A stretch of 64,000 nt of DNA from assembly GCF_022581195.2 (NCBI RefSeq), contig NC_061472.1, positions 1,302,001 through 1,366,000 of the forward strand, in the 5' to 3' direction. The stretch is from Helicoverpa zea. Lineage: Eukaryota > Arthropoda > Insecta > Lepidoptera > Noctuidae. Positions 31,800 to 43,699 of this stretch are shown piece by piece. The position numbers and the translations under genes were made by a program. The first letter of the stretch is position 1. Each line of letters opens with the position of its first letter. The notes beneath the pieces were generated by a model. It was given only the letters and a program-made list of their open reading frames with translations. It searched no databases and was not told where the DNA came from.

Positions 31800-34235
31800 A
31801 ACAATAACAATTAACAGTTTTCAAGTTTATGACGGCGCTTTCTATCGTTTGACAGTTTTGACAGGACGCCGATTTGGATTTGATGTCAATGGATTTGACA
31901 GCGCCATAGTGAAACGTCAGTTGCGTTTTATTTATAGAGGAGAGAAAGTCCGATCAATAATTAGGATTAGTATTAGTAGCTCCGTGATTAATAGCCGATA
32001 CTTAGTTCCATTTAGAGTTTGCATAAAAATCAAATAAGTGTTCCTTTATAAACTGAGATATAAGGAAGTTTTATATTTTATGCTACTAATAATATTTATG
32101 CTACAGAGGTGGCTGCACCTCAAAAAGATTTCGAGACAGTTCAGGCTCATTATAAATTACTCTGATATTCTGGTTTATAAAATACTACACTTTTCACATC
32201 TCTATTACCATAGTCCTAGATTTTCTTTTCGGCTTAGAACCAAGGTTTTTGAGTTTAACTTTAATCTCCTAATAACTGCCAATAGATGGCGCATACTGCA
32301 CGTATCCTGTTCATGAAAATGAACAAAATAATTGTTTGAATATGAATAAAATGTAATGTAATTAAGGATAATTTTGTTTTACATGATAATGTTATTTATG
32401 TCGTTAAAATTTTCATTTAACTTATGAATTAAATGTTGAGTGCTTTTTAGTATATAGTGACATCTTACGTTGGCACGATAAACTCAAAAGCAGCAGTGGT
32501 ATGTGAAAGTTTTCCTTTCAGGGTGAGGAAAACTCGCTAACCAAACACATTGATCCGTTTGTTTTACATAGTTAGAACATTAATAAATTAGAGATGGCAC
32601 ACCATTGTACTATCGTGAACAAAGGTGAAGCAGAAACATTATTCAAATAACGTTCAATAGGAGTAGAAATTTGGTTAAATAGTACCCAGGTAGAATACCT
32701 AAGTATGATTTTTATTCAATAGCGCCATTGGTATTGTACCAATTTGAAAGAAATCGAATATAAAATCATCAAATTAATTCCTTTTGACGTAGGTCAGGTT
32801 CAGAAATAGGTAAGGGCGCTTTAAGGAGGTGTGGTCCAGTGTAATTGTCGTGAAAAAGTGCTTATATGTACAACTTAATTTCAATAGTTTCAGACTTAAA
32901 CTTCGATTTTAATGTTAGTTTACTTAGGTAATTACTCATTTGAACCGTATCAACCGTATTCTTTCATCAACACCACATTCAAGTGCAGGAAGGTGATGGA
33001 TAATTTAAATTGTACTGTTCGTTTAAAAAAGTTCCTCCGGTTCTATATAATAATATACTTTTCAGCCGCTTTTCAGCCATGCCTTAGCCTTCATGAGGCT
33101 CCTTTTTTATTTTTATGATTATTTCTAAATAATATTATAATCCATAGCCACGTTATTTACTTATTAACAGCCAGCAGGTATCTTTTCCGTAAAAACTATA
33201 GTTTGTATATATTTATGTAGATAGGTAGGAACGCCTACGTACTTCAATGCTCATAGGTACTTATCAGCAATTATTTTATGACATAAAACTACTATCCATT
33301 CAAAACAGCCACTAAGTAGTAAGAAATGACCTCGACATTTGCATGGAAAAACATTCCCAATGATTCCGTCGAATTCAATTTACGGAGCTATTATTTTTTA
33401 TGATTCATAAAAACATCCTGTAGGGCAATATGGCAATATTCATTGGGGCATTACAGCCTTTTGTATGAAATGTTGCATACAACGACGGTCGGCCGGTCAA
33501 TCAGGTTAGCTGCCAACATTAATTGGACATTCATTAGCTGAATACAGTGTTTGTTTCATTTGATCGTCTGTCTGGCTGAATGCTACATTACCTGTGCCGT
33601 GCATGCAATTTTCTGAAAGCAATAATAATTGTCTCTGGCAATCAATTAATTAATTTTATTGGCTTCAAGTGTAAAGTTGCATATTGCAAAAAAAGATGTT
33701 AATGTTGATCTTATGTTTTTAGGAAAATAATGAAGTAATATTTTTGAAAAAAAAAAAAATCGAATGTAGAACCTAGATTATTAAAAGTTAGGTATTTTAT
33801 TGATTACCTTACCATTACATTTTTGAAAATCTAAACTTCCATCTTAGGTAAAAAATTTCATTTAAGACAAGATCAGCTAGAACTTATTTAATACCCACAA
33901 TAGACAATAAGTAATTATTTATTATAGAAGTAATTATTTATAATATGTAGTAGTAATACAGTTTTATTTTCTAAATATTACCTACCACGTGGGAGATAGG
34001 TAATATTCATTGTCACGACAATATTATTACATACTTATATTATCGGAAAATATGTAGGTTATTTCAATACAAATAACTGTCAGTGCAAACCGTTCTTGAG
34101 AACAGTGAAGACAATGTAACACATACCACAATATTATTTATTTATTTATTGCAAAAATGTATCAGATGCATCCTTAGCCTTATTACATTGTAATATAGTG
34201 TAATACCACACATACATTTACCACAGACGAATATT
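31800..34235. other. AT-rich stretch upstream of Pin1, no gene recognised
   Basis: Contains GACAGTTTTGACAGG and related TTGACAG words near 31850-31910 and an AGATGGCGC word (CTCF-like) at 32284-32292. Frames at 31762-32316 and 32912-33118 are AT-rich and show no domain. Confidence 0.45.
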
Positions 34236-34237
34236 AT

Positions 34238-34345
34238 ATCATCAGCATCATCTCAGCCATAGGACGTCCACTGCTGAACATAGGCCTCCCCCTTAGATCT
34301 CCACAGATAGGTACCTGTTGGAGGCGACCTGCATCCATGGTCTTC
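34238..34345 (-). mobile_element. RTE-type LINE 3' terminal fragment
   Basis: The reverse complement reads AGGGGGAGGCCTATGTTCAG then CAGTGGACGTCCTATGGCTGAGATGATG, the same end structure as the RTE at 3773-3825. Confidence 0.75.
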
Positions 34346-34504
34346 CGGTGACTATTATATAGTGACTATATAATAACAGCAGCAGCAGCAGCTTCAGAAG
34401 GAACATGATGGGTTCTGGTTAGTACGTGACTGGCACTCCCTCACGCTGCACCCATAGCTGGAGGATTCATTTGATGATGATATCACATAAAAACAAAAAA
34501 AAAA

Positions 34505-34562
34505 ACTGTGAAAGGAGGCCTGTGTCCAGCAGTGATACCATAAAAAGGCTGATGATAATAAA
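34505..34562 (+). mobile_element. SINE type 2 tail fragment
   Basis: GGAGGCCTGTGTCCAGCAGT followed by CCATAAAAAGGCTGATGATAA. Confidence 0.7.
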
Positions 34563-34569
34563 ATTAATG

Positions 34570-36120
34570 GTATTCTATCTATATTTATGTATCTGCAAAT
34601 ATTGTGTAACAGTACTTATTGCATCTACAAATCTAGATAGCAAATCAGGTTCTCTTTGTGGTTAACAGTATAATCTACCTACTACAGAACACAGTTAAAC
34701 CGTCTTTGTAATCGAGAGTCCACAAGGGGTACTGCTTTAACTGGATTACTGCACAGTTGTGCGTACAATTTGCTTACTATCCAAGAGATGCTACTGAGTT
34801 CCTATTGAGTTAGGTGAATGGTGATACTCAAGTTTCTTAGGAAATGTAAAAATCGGTAAAAAAACTTTTAAGTTAAACGGTTTTATCTCATGTGCACTGA
34901 AAACTAGAAAAAAATTGTTACTTACCTACCAACATATGTAGGTGGTCTCGGTTATTGGACTAAAAAAAAATCTACCTATGGCAAAGCATATCTTTATATC
35001 CACACTTAGTATAGAAGAAAGTATTACAGCAATAGTTAATGGGCCCCACGTTTTTATTAAAACCGTTTAAAAACGTGGTTTTCTGATTCGTCAAATAACT
35101 TTGCATTTCTGAAGTCAGTAGTGGCTAAAGTGAAGATGTTAGTAGTCAAGTTTGGAGTGCCAAAGTTTTTAAACAAGAACTCTAAGCATTTATGTACGCC
35201 TCTGAAAATAAATGTGTTCATCTTGGATTTCTTTGCAGAATTATTGCTAAAAGACCGAAAAGATACTCTAAAACAAAAATAATAGGTAATCCTATTGTCC
35301 ATTATTGTGATATTTTCATAATTACACATTTATTTATTTCTATTCTTCGACCTGTATGTAACTTCAACACTCACGGAACTTGTCCAATTGGGTTAGGTCT
35401 GCTATCTGTCTATTTGTCTCTACAGTGGCAAAATAATTAAAGTGGTTTTCAACCGTAAGCACATAGGTCTTGCATTGTCCATCTAACAACTAGATTTCCA
35501 CAGTAATTAAACTGACCGTTTACATAGCCGAATTAATACGAGACTCGACTTTACAAATAGTCGGGGAGCCCGAACTTGTTTAATTGCAACATTGTCGAGC
35601 TCTTGGACTCAATGACTTGTAAATATGGTCTTCTTTTGTGCTCGTTTGTGTTTTGTTATTTACTGGCTGAAATAGAAACTAGCAGTAGGAAATAGGATAG
35701 TAAGAGGTAATTAATGGTCTTTATATTGTCAGCATAAGACTGGGTGACAGAAAAATGAGAAGCCAGTGTTTGTATGGGCGTGTGAGAAGGAATGAAACAA
35801 GTGCTACAGTGAGTATGTTGAGTATGAGTTTAAATGCATAGATTGCCTGAAAAAAATAAAAGGTGGGAATATGAAGAGGAATGGAAAAGGAAAACATATT
35901 GCGCCGATCCCAAATAAATAGGGAGAAGGGCAGAAAAAGAAAAATAAATTAAGATGAAGAATAAGAGTGCACATCCCGGTTGCAGAATAGAAAGTTAGGT
36001 AACAACTATAAAAATTACCTACTCTTAATTTAAGTCTAACACAAAATAAATATTAATTTGTGCATAAGCAGCTTAATCAAATAAGAACAATAATTATTTC
36101 GGCGTCTGCTCAATTGATTA
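34570..36120. other. AT-rich stretch without recognised features
   Basis: Frames at 35057-35440 show no domain. Nothing else supported. Confidence 0.45.
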
Positions 36121-36127
36121 CCTTATG

Positions 36128-36190
36128 CTCAATCCTTCTCCGTGTGAGAGGAGGGCTGTGGCCAGCAGTGGGACGATAAAAAGATTGCAA
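36128..36190 (+). mobile_element. SINE type 2 tail fragment
   Basis: CTCAATCCTTCTCCGTGTGA, GGAGGGCTGTGGCCAGCAGT and GGGACGATAAAAAGATTG. Confidence 0.85.
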
Positions 36191-36221
36191 CAAAAACAAT
36201 GGTCCGAAATAAAAACCAACA

Positions 36222-36440
36222 TCAAACGTATTTTCTTCCAAATAATTGCTTATTTTTATTAATTGTCACAATTACGTAGGTGTACTCCTGATCATGAGAA
36301 CCGGTCACCATGTAATACGGTGGGTTCCAGTCCACGCACCAGTAGCTGCAATTCCGTTCCGATGCCCGACAAACAAAATTAACGTTTTCATAATTACCTT
36401 TGTAATATTGTTTTCGGAAATCATTTAAAGGTCGGCCCAT
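36222..36440 (-). other. Unassigned 72-codon open frame
   Basis: The frame reads with four cysteines and many aromatic residues (NFVCRASERNCSYWCVDWNP). It has a Met start, stop codon and codon use less AT-driven than nearby chance frames. No signal peptide, splice site or family is recognisable. It could be an exon of an unknown gene or chance. Confidence 0.2.
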
Positions 36441-36754
36441 TAAAATAACTTCAATTGTGATGTGTTAAATGTGACTTGTTATTGTTCGTTTGTGGTTTAT
36501 TTCAAGAGACATAAAAGCCTTGTTTCGTCACGTCGAAATCTGCAATTTTGTGAGATAATTGATATACATAGGCACCATGTACAGTTATAAAATGATGACA
36601 TAAGCACGAAATGCTAAACTGAAGCATGAAGTGGGAGGAATCAACATATAATACGTACGTATAGGTCGAGTTGAAAATCTCGTTTTTCAAGGATAGTTAA
36701 TATTTACATGACGTAAAAATAAACTTATTTATACATATATACAACTAAAAACAA

Positions 36755-37200
36755 TTATAAAATGGCATCAAAAAACTCCTCATCGCTGCCCACCGGGAGT
36801 GTACCCAAGAGGCTGGCAGCATTGCCACGTTGGATGGCAATGCTTAATTTTTGACCAAAATAAAAACCAGCCTTTGGGTCACTTGAAGTGTCAGCAAGTC
36901 GCTTTGCCAGATCTTTAAAAAGCTCATCTGAGCACTTGGACCCCACGGCCCGAGGGTTTCAACCCCAAACGTCTCAAAGGTATAGTTACCAACCAGGGTG
37001 CTATATTTGCGCCGTTTGAGGTTCTCTGCAGCCGCAGCAGCGGAACCAGCACATCGCGCCGAGCTAGGAAGGTGGGATGGTGCAAGAGTATCGACACAGG
37101 TCGCGTCTCATACTAAAGACCTACCCATCTTCCACGGGAATAACGACATACCGTCTGGTTTCTTGCCATCGTCGCGTGCCAGACCACTGGGTTCTAATAT
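36755..37200 (-). pseudogene. Retroelement C-terminal domain, decayed copy
   Basis: The minus strand matches 41830-42261 in order: LEPSGL-like, DGKxPDG, GRSL, TCVDTLAPSHLPSSA, NLKRRKYS, GNYTFE, GVETLG, then FKDLAKRLADTSSDPKAGFY to IQRGNAASLLGTLPVGSDEE-FFDA. Frame shifts separate the parts and the Cys/His-containing N-terminal part is lost. Confidence 0.85.
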
Positions 37201-37204
37201 GATA

Positions 37205-38500
37205 GTTAATTGTAACATTTTCTTAAAAATAAGACGAAAATCAGCTCCTTAAGTTGAATGGTTTTAGGATTCCCAAATAACTACCTACCTTATATAAAGT
37301 GAACAAAAATAATCTAGGTATTAATAAACTTAGACCTTAAAAATATTCAAGGTCTGCCATATTTTTTTAGACAGATAAAATAAAATCAAGGCACACAAAG
37401 TTGCCAGCCCGTTGTAGTGAAACATTTTTATCTAAAAGTTTTGACACACAACATCACAATGCTATGTGACTGATGAATAGTTGTGGCAAAATGGATGCTA
37501 ACACGAACAAACTTTCATATTTTATGCGCTTCCGCGGGAAATTTTGTTATCGTTCATTCGTTCTGAACGTTTTTGTTCATCTATCACAACTATAGTGAAT
37601 GAATGATGAACGATTAAAGTTTTGGAATCAAAAGAAAATTATAGTTGCTTGTTTCTTGTGTCGTTCTCTGATGATGATTCGCCCACCTGTTTTTTTTGTT
37701 GGAAAATGGGAAATCATCAAATTATCATCAGAAACGAGAAGAAATGTCAGACTTACTGACTAAAAGACACCTATTTTCCTTCTGGTACCAGGGACGCTGA
37801 TACCCCGATACCCCTTGGTTGTCAGACTTTTTGGTTTCTGAATCTCGAAAAATATCCATCTATATGAATAGTAGCAGGGTGTTGATTGAGTTGTTTTCAT
37901 AATATTTCATAATATTTAATATTTCATTATTTTCATCCTATGTTATACCAACTACTTCGTAATAATTCCTGCATCAGACAAGCTCAGGCTAAACTAAGAA
38001 AAATGTCATCTGCCCGTAATAACTACATATTATTACTGCATTTTATGAGCTTTTATTTAACTTTTCTCAAAGGATATTAGTTTTTTTGAGTTGACTTTGC
38101 AACTTGCGAGACGGAAAACAGCGAACACTCGTGTATTTCTTTCAGGCTGAAAGTAAAACGAGGTACTTGTGAAAACGAAAGATTAAAACATAAATAGAAG
38201 TTTGTGAACGAGTTTCTGAGTTCATGTATTTGTGTTGGTCCAAAAATTTACTTTAGGCAAGAGTTGCGTATGTCACAAATATTGATTTATTATTTTTAGA
38301 AATATACTGGAACGTAGACATGAAACTCTAAAAAAAATATATGTTAATCCTTTCAGATGTATTTAGTGCATAAGATAAGGAAGATTCTAAATAGTTTTAT
38401 CGTGATTATTTAAATGAAAATGTGCAAATGTACCTCTATGAAAACTGTATTAAAAGAACACTGTTCAAATCTTTCTTACTTTATTAATAAAGATACTCAC
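37205..38500. other. AT-rich stretch, one SINE scrap
   Basis: 37797-37842 contains CCCCTTGGTTGTCAGACTTT followed by TTGGTTTCTGA, an inverted scrap of the SINE type 1 tail. Otherwise nothing. Confidence 0.45.
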
Positions 38501-38504
38501 AAAC

Positions 38505-38595
38505 CCCGGGCCTCACAAATATTTGGGCGATCAGATTCGAACCCACGACACGTATCGCATCCATCCATTGCTTACGCCTCTGCCTCTACGACAAT
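38505..38595 (-). mobile_element. tRNA-like SINE head of another family
   Basis: On the minus strand GTAGAGGCAGAGGCGTAAGC precedes a B box GGGTTCGAATC. This differs from the head of the type 1/2 SINEs and its body is missing. Confidence 0.5.
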
Positions 38596-38683
38596 AACGC
38601 GCAAATATTTCAGCATTTACCACGATTTGTATAGAAAACTACGTGACAACTTGTTTGCAAGTAATGTTCCAAAATATTTGCCT

Positions 38684-38983
38684 TTTTAGGGTTCCGTACC
38701 CAAAGGGTAAAACGGGACCCTATTGTTTTCGCTCCTCTGTCCGTCCGTCCGTCCGTCTGTCACCAGGCTGTATCTTACAGTTGAAAATTTCACAGATGAT
38801 GTATTTCTGTTGCCGCTTTAGCAACAAATACTGAAAACTGAATAAAATAAAATATTTTATTCTAGTTCTAGTATAAAATAAATATGTTATTCTAGTTACA
38901 ACAAACGTGATTTTTTATCCGTTTTATAAATAATGGTATGGAACCCTTCGTGGGCGAGTCCGATTCGCACTAAGCCGGTTTTT
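38684..38983 (+). mobile_element. Lepidopteran 'GGGTTCCGTACC' retroposon
   Basis: TTTTTAGGGTTCCGTACCCA, AGGGTAAAACGGGACCCTAT, a (GTCC)n tract, CACCAGGCTGTATCT, CAGATGATGTATTTCTGTTG, and a closing GGAACCCTTCGTGGGCGAGT to AAGCCGGTTTTT. A common SINE-like repeat in moths and butterflies; the usual internal segment before the end is shortened here. Confidence 0.8.
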
Positions 38984-38989
38984 CTCGTT

Positions 38990-39715
38990 ATTAAGAAAAT
39001 ATAAAGCCTAGATAAAATTAGCACGATAATTTGGGAGCGAATTAATTAACGTAGGTTGTAGGCTGTTTCAATCGATCCCTTTGGCAATGAATGACGGAGG
39101 CTTTTGATCAGCAGTGGTCGACATTGTAATTTTTTTCCATACAAAGTTTCCAAGCATGAAATAACTGGATACTTACTGAGTTAAGTTTAATTTATAATAA
39201 AAAACATAAAGAAAACAAAACTGGTGATGACGTGATGAACTACACATTTTTTTATGTTTTTATTTTGGCTCTGTAATTTTGATAATGGATTAAAAGTGGA
39301 TGGAAGATATTTCTTATTCTTTTTTAAAGTATCGTGTTTAAGTAAAATACAATAAGGGTAAATATAAGAGTTTGCTGTTTGTATAATTCAGCTTTTTGCA
39401 AATACTCTAAATTGGCGAGTATGACACATACTTGCTTAATCCTTTATGAATGGCCGTGTAACATGACATTTACTATGACACGTCCACTTAACAAGAAATA
39501 AAATGAATGGCATGTAGGCGTTTTTGATATCCCCCAAAAAAGCGTAATAAATAGTCGGAACTTTCATCTCGCTATCACAACACGTAACATAATGTTATTT
39601 AACGTAAAAGCATTACTATCTAACGATAATGATAATTTTTTCCAATAATTTGAGAGCATTTCAAAAGTGTCAACATGAAAAACCTATTAAAGTTTTTAAG
39701 TGTTTCCCCTTTAAC
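38990..39715. other. AT-rich stretch without recognised features
   Basis: Nothing supported. Confidence 0.5.
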
Positions 39716-39717
39716 GT

Positions 39718-39910
39718 GATTGGTGGGTTGAGTTTCGTGGAGGCGTTGGGGCGCTGTGATTGGCCGGCGAAGTGCGTAAGTAGCGGAGTTTTGGCGCGCT
39801 TTCCATCAGTTGAAGGAAACTTTCCCGCGCGTTACATCGTGACAGTGACGTACCGAAGTTATGAGTGTGTAACGAGGTTGCTGTTTCGAGTTCTTCTGCT
39901 GAAATCTAAG
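39718..39910 (+). promoter_or_regulatory. CCAAT/E2F-type promoter and first exon of an unknown gene
   Basis: Two ATTGG (inverted CCAAT) boxes at about 39719 and 39759, GC-rich sequence, E2F-like words TTTTGGCGCGC (39789-39799) and TTTCCCGCGC (39821-39830), and an initiator CATCAGTT (TCAGT 39806-39810) between them. No TATA. A donor CTAAG/GTAAGAG follows at 39910/39911. The exon's only ATG (about 39860) runs four codons, so the exon is probably 5' UTR. E2F and CCAAT sites are typical of cell-cycle or replication genes, but the gene body is not visible in the next 23 kb. Confidence 0.55.
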
Positions 39911-39914
39911 GTAA

Positions 39915-40530
39915 GAGTAGTTTAATAATTTTTTTTTTTTTTATTGTAAAATTATTATTTTTTGGGTTTTATGGTGATTACTATTTTACTTAAACAGTTT
40001 TCTTTTTAATAACTAGTTTTTTATAAAGTGGCTTAACAATTTTCAAATTCAATTAAAATTCATTTACAAGTAGCTAAATTAAATTACGATTTTTTATTTT
40101 TCTTCAAATTGTTTAATTAATCTTTACTTGGATTTTATTTATAAAACAGTGAATTACGTCCGCAATCTTAAAAAACGACATTTCATTATCTCAGAAACTA
40201 TACTTATTATTTAAAAAAAAACACAGCAGCTATTTTAATAATTACTCTCAAAAAAATAAGTTACTGTGAACTTACATATAACTAATAAAAAATCCATAGA
40301 CACGGATACCATTATTCAAATTCCTCAGTCTACACGTCAATATATAAATAAAATAAAATACGTTTCTCTTTGATCATACGCGTACGTACTGTCAATCTGT
40401 CAATTACATTTATCAATTTCCTATATAATATTACGCGAATCATCCGGTTTTCCGACAACAATTTTATTAAGTGCTTTTTTCTTTACCTTTAAATAGACTT
40501 AGAGAAAAATATATTTCTGATACTAAATAT
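39915..40530. other. AT-rich stretch, possible first intron of the 39.8-kb transcript
   Basis: No coding exon seen. Confidence 0.4.
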
Positions 40531-40532
40531 AT

Positions 40533-40660
40533 TCTTGCCGGTTCTTCTCCATGAGACCCACACTTTGGAACCGTGCAACTAGCTCGACGTTTCGAAAAAG
40601 CTGCTATACTTTGACGTACTATAGACTACTTAATTTCTTAATAAAATAAAGCAATAGTTT
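40533..40660 (+). repeat. Retroposon 3'-end fragment
   Basis: TTCTTGCCGGTTCTTCTCCA, GGAACCGTGCAACTAGCTCG and ACGTTTCGAAAAAG, ending AATAAAATAAAG. Same family as 14105-14265. Confidence 0.65.
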
Positions 40661-40664
40661 ATTG

Positions 40665-41500
40665 GAAATTATTGCATTAATGCTTGTCGATAGTTGATAA
40701 AGTGTATCGTACAGCATAGGTGTCCAGTGTTCTTATAGATAATAGTTCATAGGTCATCAATATTTAATCGACTGCACTAGAAGTAGTTATGTATTTAGCA
40801 AGTTATGTCTCAGTTTCAATGGAAGGCACACTATTGGTTCTGTCTATAAATCCAGACTTCGGACTGCTACATAGAACTTTAACATACTAATATAAACTTA
40901 GAGCCAAAGTTAGACCCTCGTCTGCTAGAAGTCAGAATTTATAGTTTTATATTACACTCGGTCTTTTTCTATCTTTTCCCAGTATCATATAAGTACCAAT
41001 TTTATCATTCCACATGTGATTAATTAAAACATAACGAATATCCGAAACCATTGTTCCCTAAAAATCTAATTCATGTTTTGACCTATACTGAAATAATCAA
41101 ACTGAAAAAATTAAGTACTGGCTTTTAACTAAGCGAACGTATACTGAAATCACTAAAAGCTTACATGTTTTGTTACTTACATGTTTTAAACAAATAATTT
41201 CCCAGATTATTTTTTATTTATTTATATAAAATACTTCTTGCACAAACAGTACAATGGCGGACTTAGCGCCTGATGCGTTCTCTACCAGTCTATCTTACTG
41301 TAAAATATCTACTGCAAGTCACAAAACCAAGCTTACACTACTGTTCTAATTACCAACTAGATCTTCAAATTAATGACAGCTAAATATACACCCGCTTAAC
41401 TCTCAAGCAAGTGTACATGAAAAAGGGTCGTTAAAACAAGGAACCGTTTTGTTCCGTCTTACACCAAATGACGAAAAAGAGTACCTTCTAACATTTAAAG
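40665..41500. other. AT-rich stretch without recognised features
   Basis: Nothing supported. Confidence 0.5.
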
Positions 41501-41503
41501 CAT

Positions 41504-41570
41504 CGCACACTGCAAACTTTTAGTCGGCCGATAATAAGTTTGAGCTCGTAAATCAGTATGAAAATAAGGG
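41504..41570 (-). mobile_element. CGGCCGA-family MITE end, truncated
   Basis: CGCACACTGCAAACTTTTAG then TCGGCCGATAA and GCTCGTAAATCAGTATGAA, the inverted right end of the family. It stops where the retroelement domain begins. Confidence 0.75.
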
Positions 41571-41574
41571 GTTT

Positions 41575-42320
41575 TGGCTTCAGGCACTACCGTCATCAAA
41601 CATTGGCACCATGTTTGACGATACAACTTTCCGCCTCGCTACCTGTTTACGTATAGGAGCACCGTGCTGCTCCCCTCATCGCTGCCACTGTGGTGAGGCT
41701 GTCACCAGCCTCGGACACCACGGTCTGTCGTGCAGCCGTAGTGCGGGCCGTATTGCGCGGCATGCAAACATCAATGACATTATACGTCGAGCTCTTGTTG
41801 CCGTCGGGGTACCAGCTGTATTAGAACCAAGCGGCTTGGCACGCGACGACGGTAAGAGACCAGACGGCATGTCGTTATTCCCTTGGAAGATGGGTAGGCC
41901 TTTAGTATGGGACGCAACCTGTGTCGATACTCTTGCGCCATCACACCTTCCAAGTTCTGCGTGCTGTGCTGCTGCTGCCGCTGCGGCTGCGGAGAACCTC
42001 AAGCGGCGGAAATATAGTGGCCTTGTCGGAAACTATATTTTCGAACCGTTTGGGGTTGAAACCCTCGGGTCGTGGGGTCCGAATGCCCACATTCTATTTA
42101 AAGATCTCTCTAGGCGGCTGGTTGACGCTTCTCGTGACCAGAAGGCTGGCTATTACCTCGGACAAAGAATCAGCATGGCGATCCAACGAGGTAATGCTGT
42201 CAGCTTCTTGGGCACGCTCCCAGTTGACAGCGATGGGGACGAATTTTTTGACGCTTTTTAGTTTTTTGTTTTACTAGGATAGTTTTGATATTTATTGAAA
42301 TATCTATGTAAATAAAGGTA
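41575..42320 (+). mobile_element. Retroelement C-terminal domain with Cys/His motif, 5'-truncated
   Basis: The frame is open from about 41575 (WLQALPSSNIGT) through Met 41611 to the stop at 42259-42261; counted from that Met it is 216 residues. Residues 25-41 hold C-x-C-G then H-H-x3-C, followed by R-x2-RH (47-51), EPSGL, KRPDG (82-86) and WDATCVDT (100-107). The order Cys/Cys/His/Cys, then RH, PD and D recalls the restriction-like endonuclease region of R2-type LINEs, but this link is my inference. A run of eight alanines (120-127) comes from GCTGCTGC-type repeats. No reverse transcriptase remains. AATAAA at about 42312 ends it. It is a genome repeat, since decayed copies occur at 36755-37200 and 46873-46950. 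Confidence 0.75.
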
Positions 42321-42351
42321 CGTATGAAAATTATTATTTTTTCCAACCATC

Positions 42352-42622
42352 GGGCTACCTATCGGCCGATAGTTGCCTCGATAGATGGCCGACAGTTTTT
42401 GAAAGAAATTGTAAATCCTATCATACTTTTTGGTCGGTCTGATATCGGCCGGATTTTCGTAAACGTCTTAAAAGCCTGCATAGGTCTACATGTAATAAAA
42501 TAAAAATACTTGACTTTGAATTGACGTGCCACCATTCATCTCCATACTAATTGATGAGCCACACTGATATTAAGCGCGATCAAACAATCGGCCGACTAAA
42601 AGTTCTCAGTATGCGGGGTCTC
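42352..42622 (+). mobile_element. CGGCCGA-family MITE, diverged copy
   Basis: CTATCGGCCGATAGTTGCCT at the left, GGTCGGTCTGATATCGGCCG in the middle, CACCATTCATCTCCATACTA and ATCGGCCGACTAAAAGTTCT at the right, in the order of 62563-62776. Confidence 0.72.
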
Positions 42623-42624
42623 TT

Positions 42625-43415
42625 AATTCAGTTTCTAAATTATTCATTACAAGATAGGGAAACTTGTTAAATTTCCCGTTTTACATAATCGGTTTTGTAT
42701 CATATCAGGATTTTAGGCAAACGAAGAGCTTTAATATGTATACTGTCGAACTAGGAGAGTATTCTAGACTAGATAGGTCCCAAATTATTATTAAAAACAT
42801 ATCAAGCGCCTTTGCGTCGCACAGAATAGTAAAGTAAGTTTAAAATAACAAAAGAAATTCATGTTATTGAGATAAAATCTGTTTTACATTATTAAGATAT
42901 AATCTAACTTGGAACGAATCTATAAAAATGTAAGTGTATTGTGTAATAGAATCTGAATATAGCACTTTCAATACCTAAGCATATGTTTGTACAAAACAAT
43001 GATAACAAAATAATACCATTGTTATCTCGGCCCTACTCCTAATGTTAGTCAAAAAATGCCAGTTATAAACTTAGCCTTTTGGGGTTTTTGTACCCAAATG
43101 GCGGCCACGGTATCCTATTAATAAAGATTCCCTTTTTACTGAAATCTATAAATTGGGACTGAACTTAAAAATAAGCAGGCATTAGAACAGTAAGTAATAA
43201 TTATTGGATATACCTAATTTCTGATTGATTTGAGATATGTAAGGTTGTTCCGAAGCCAAAAACAAAACATATAGGTACATGATCAGATCCAAAAAGTATT
43301 TACAGTAGGTAATATAACATTTTGTCCAGTATTGCTTGTTGAAAATAACCAAAAATATCCTTTATTTTTGTGAGTACCTAGTGTACTTTTATAATAAGCG
43401 AGGACTTTTAATTGG
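42625..43415. other. AT-rich stretch without recognised features
   Basis: Nothing beyond a possible scrap of the GGGTTCCGTACC repeat near 43078-43120. Confidence 0.4.
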
Positions 43416-43419
43416 CTCT

Positions 43420-43510
43420 CTATCGACTAAGACTTCCTTTTTTATTTTGTTTTTGTTTAGCTGTAAGTTCTCCATAGTGTACTAAATAAATAAATAAATA
43501 AATAAATAAT
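43420..43510 (+). repeat. Probable LINE 3' end with (AAAT)n tail
   Basis: GCTGTAAGTTCTCCATAGTG, then a run of AAAT units at about 43483-43509. Confidence 0.45.
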
Positions 43511-43616
43511 TGGACAGAAATCACAATAAGTGGGCAGAAAATGCTCTTAATAACGATGAGTACCGTTGACATGATTTCAGTTTACAAAATGTCAAGTAAA
43601 GCTTAATTTTTCCTAC

Positions 43617-43668
43617 CCCAATAGTCTAGTGATCGCAGGCACTATGTTTAAAGGGGTTCGAAGCCGGG
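43617..43668 (+). mobile_element. Degraded tRNA-like SINE head
   Basis: TAGTCTAGTGATCGCAGGCA resembles an A box region and GGGGTTCGAAGCC a B box. The rest is unrecognisable, and the 3' part does not fold as a functional tRNA to my eye. Confidence 0.35.
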
Positions 43669-43699
43669 CTTGGGTTTTTTAGTTTCACTAAATAGCCGG

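Noticed and set aside
38735..38765. (GTCC)n run as a free microsatellite
   Set aside because: It is an internal part of the GGGTTCCGTACC retroposon.
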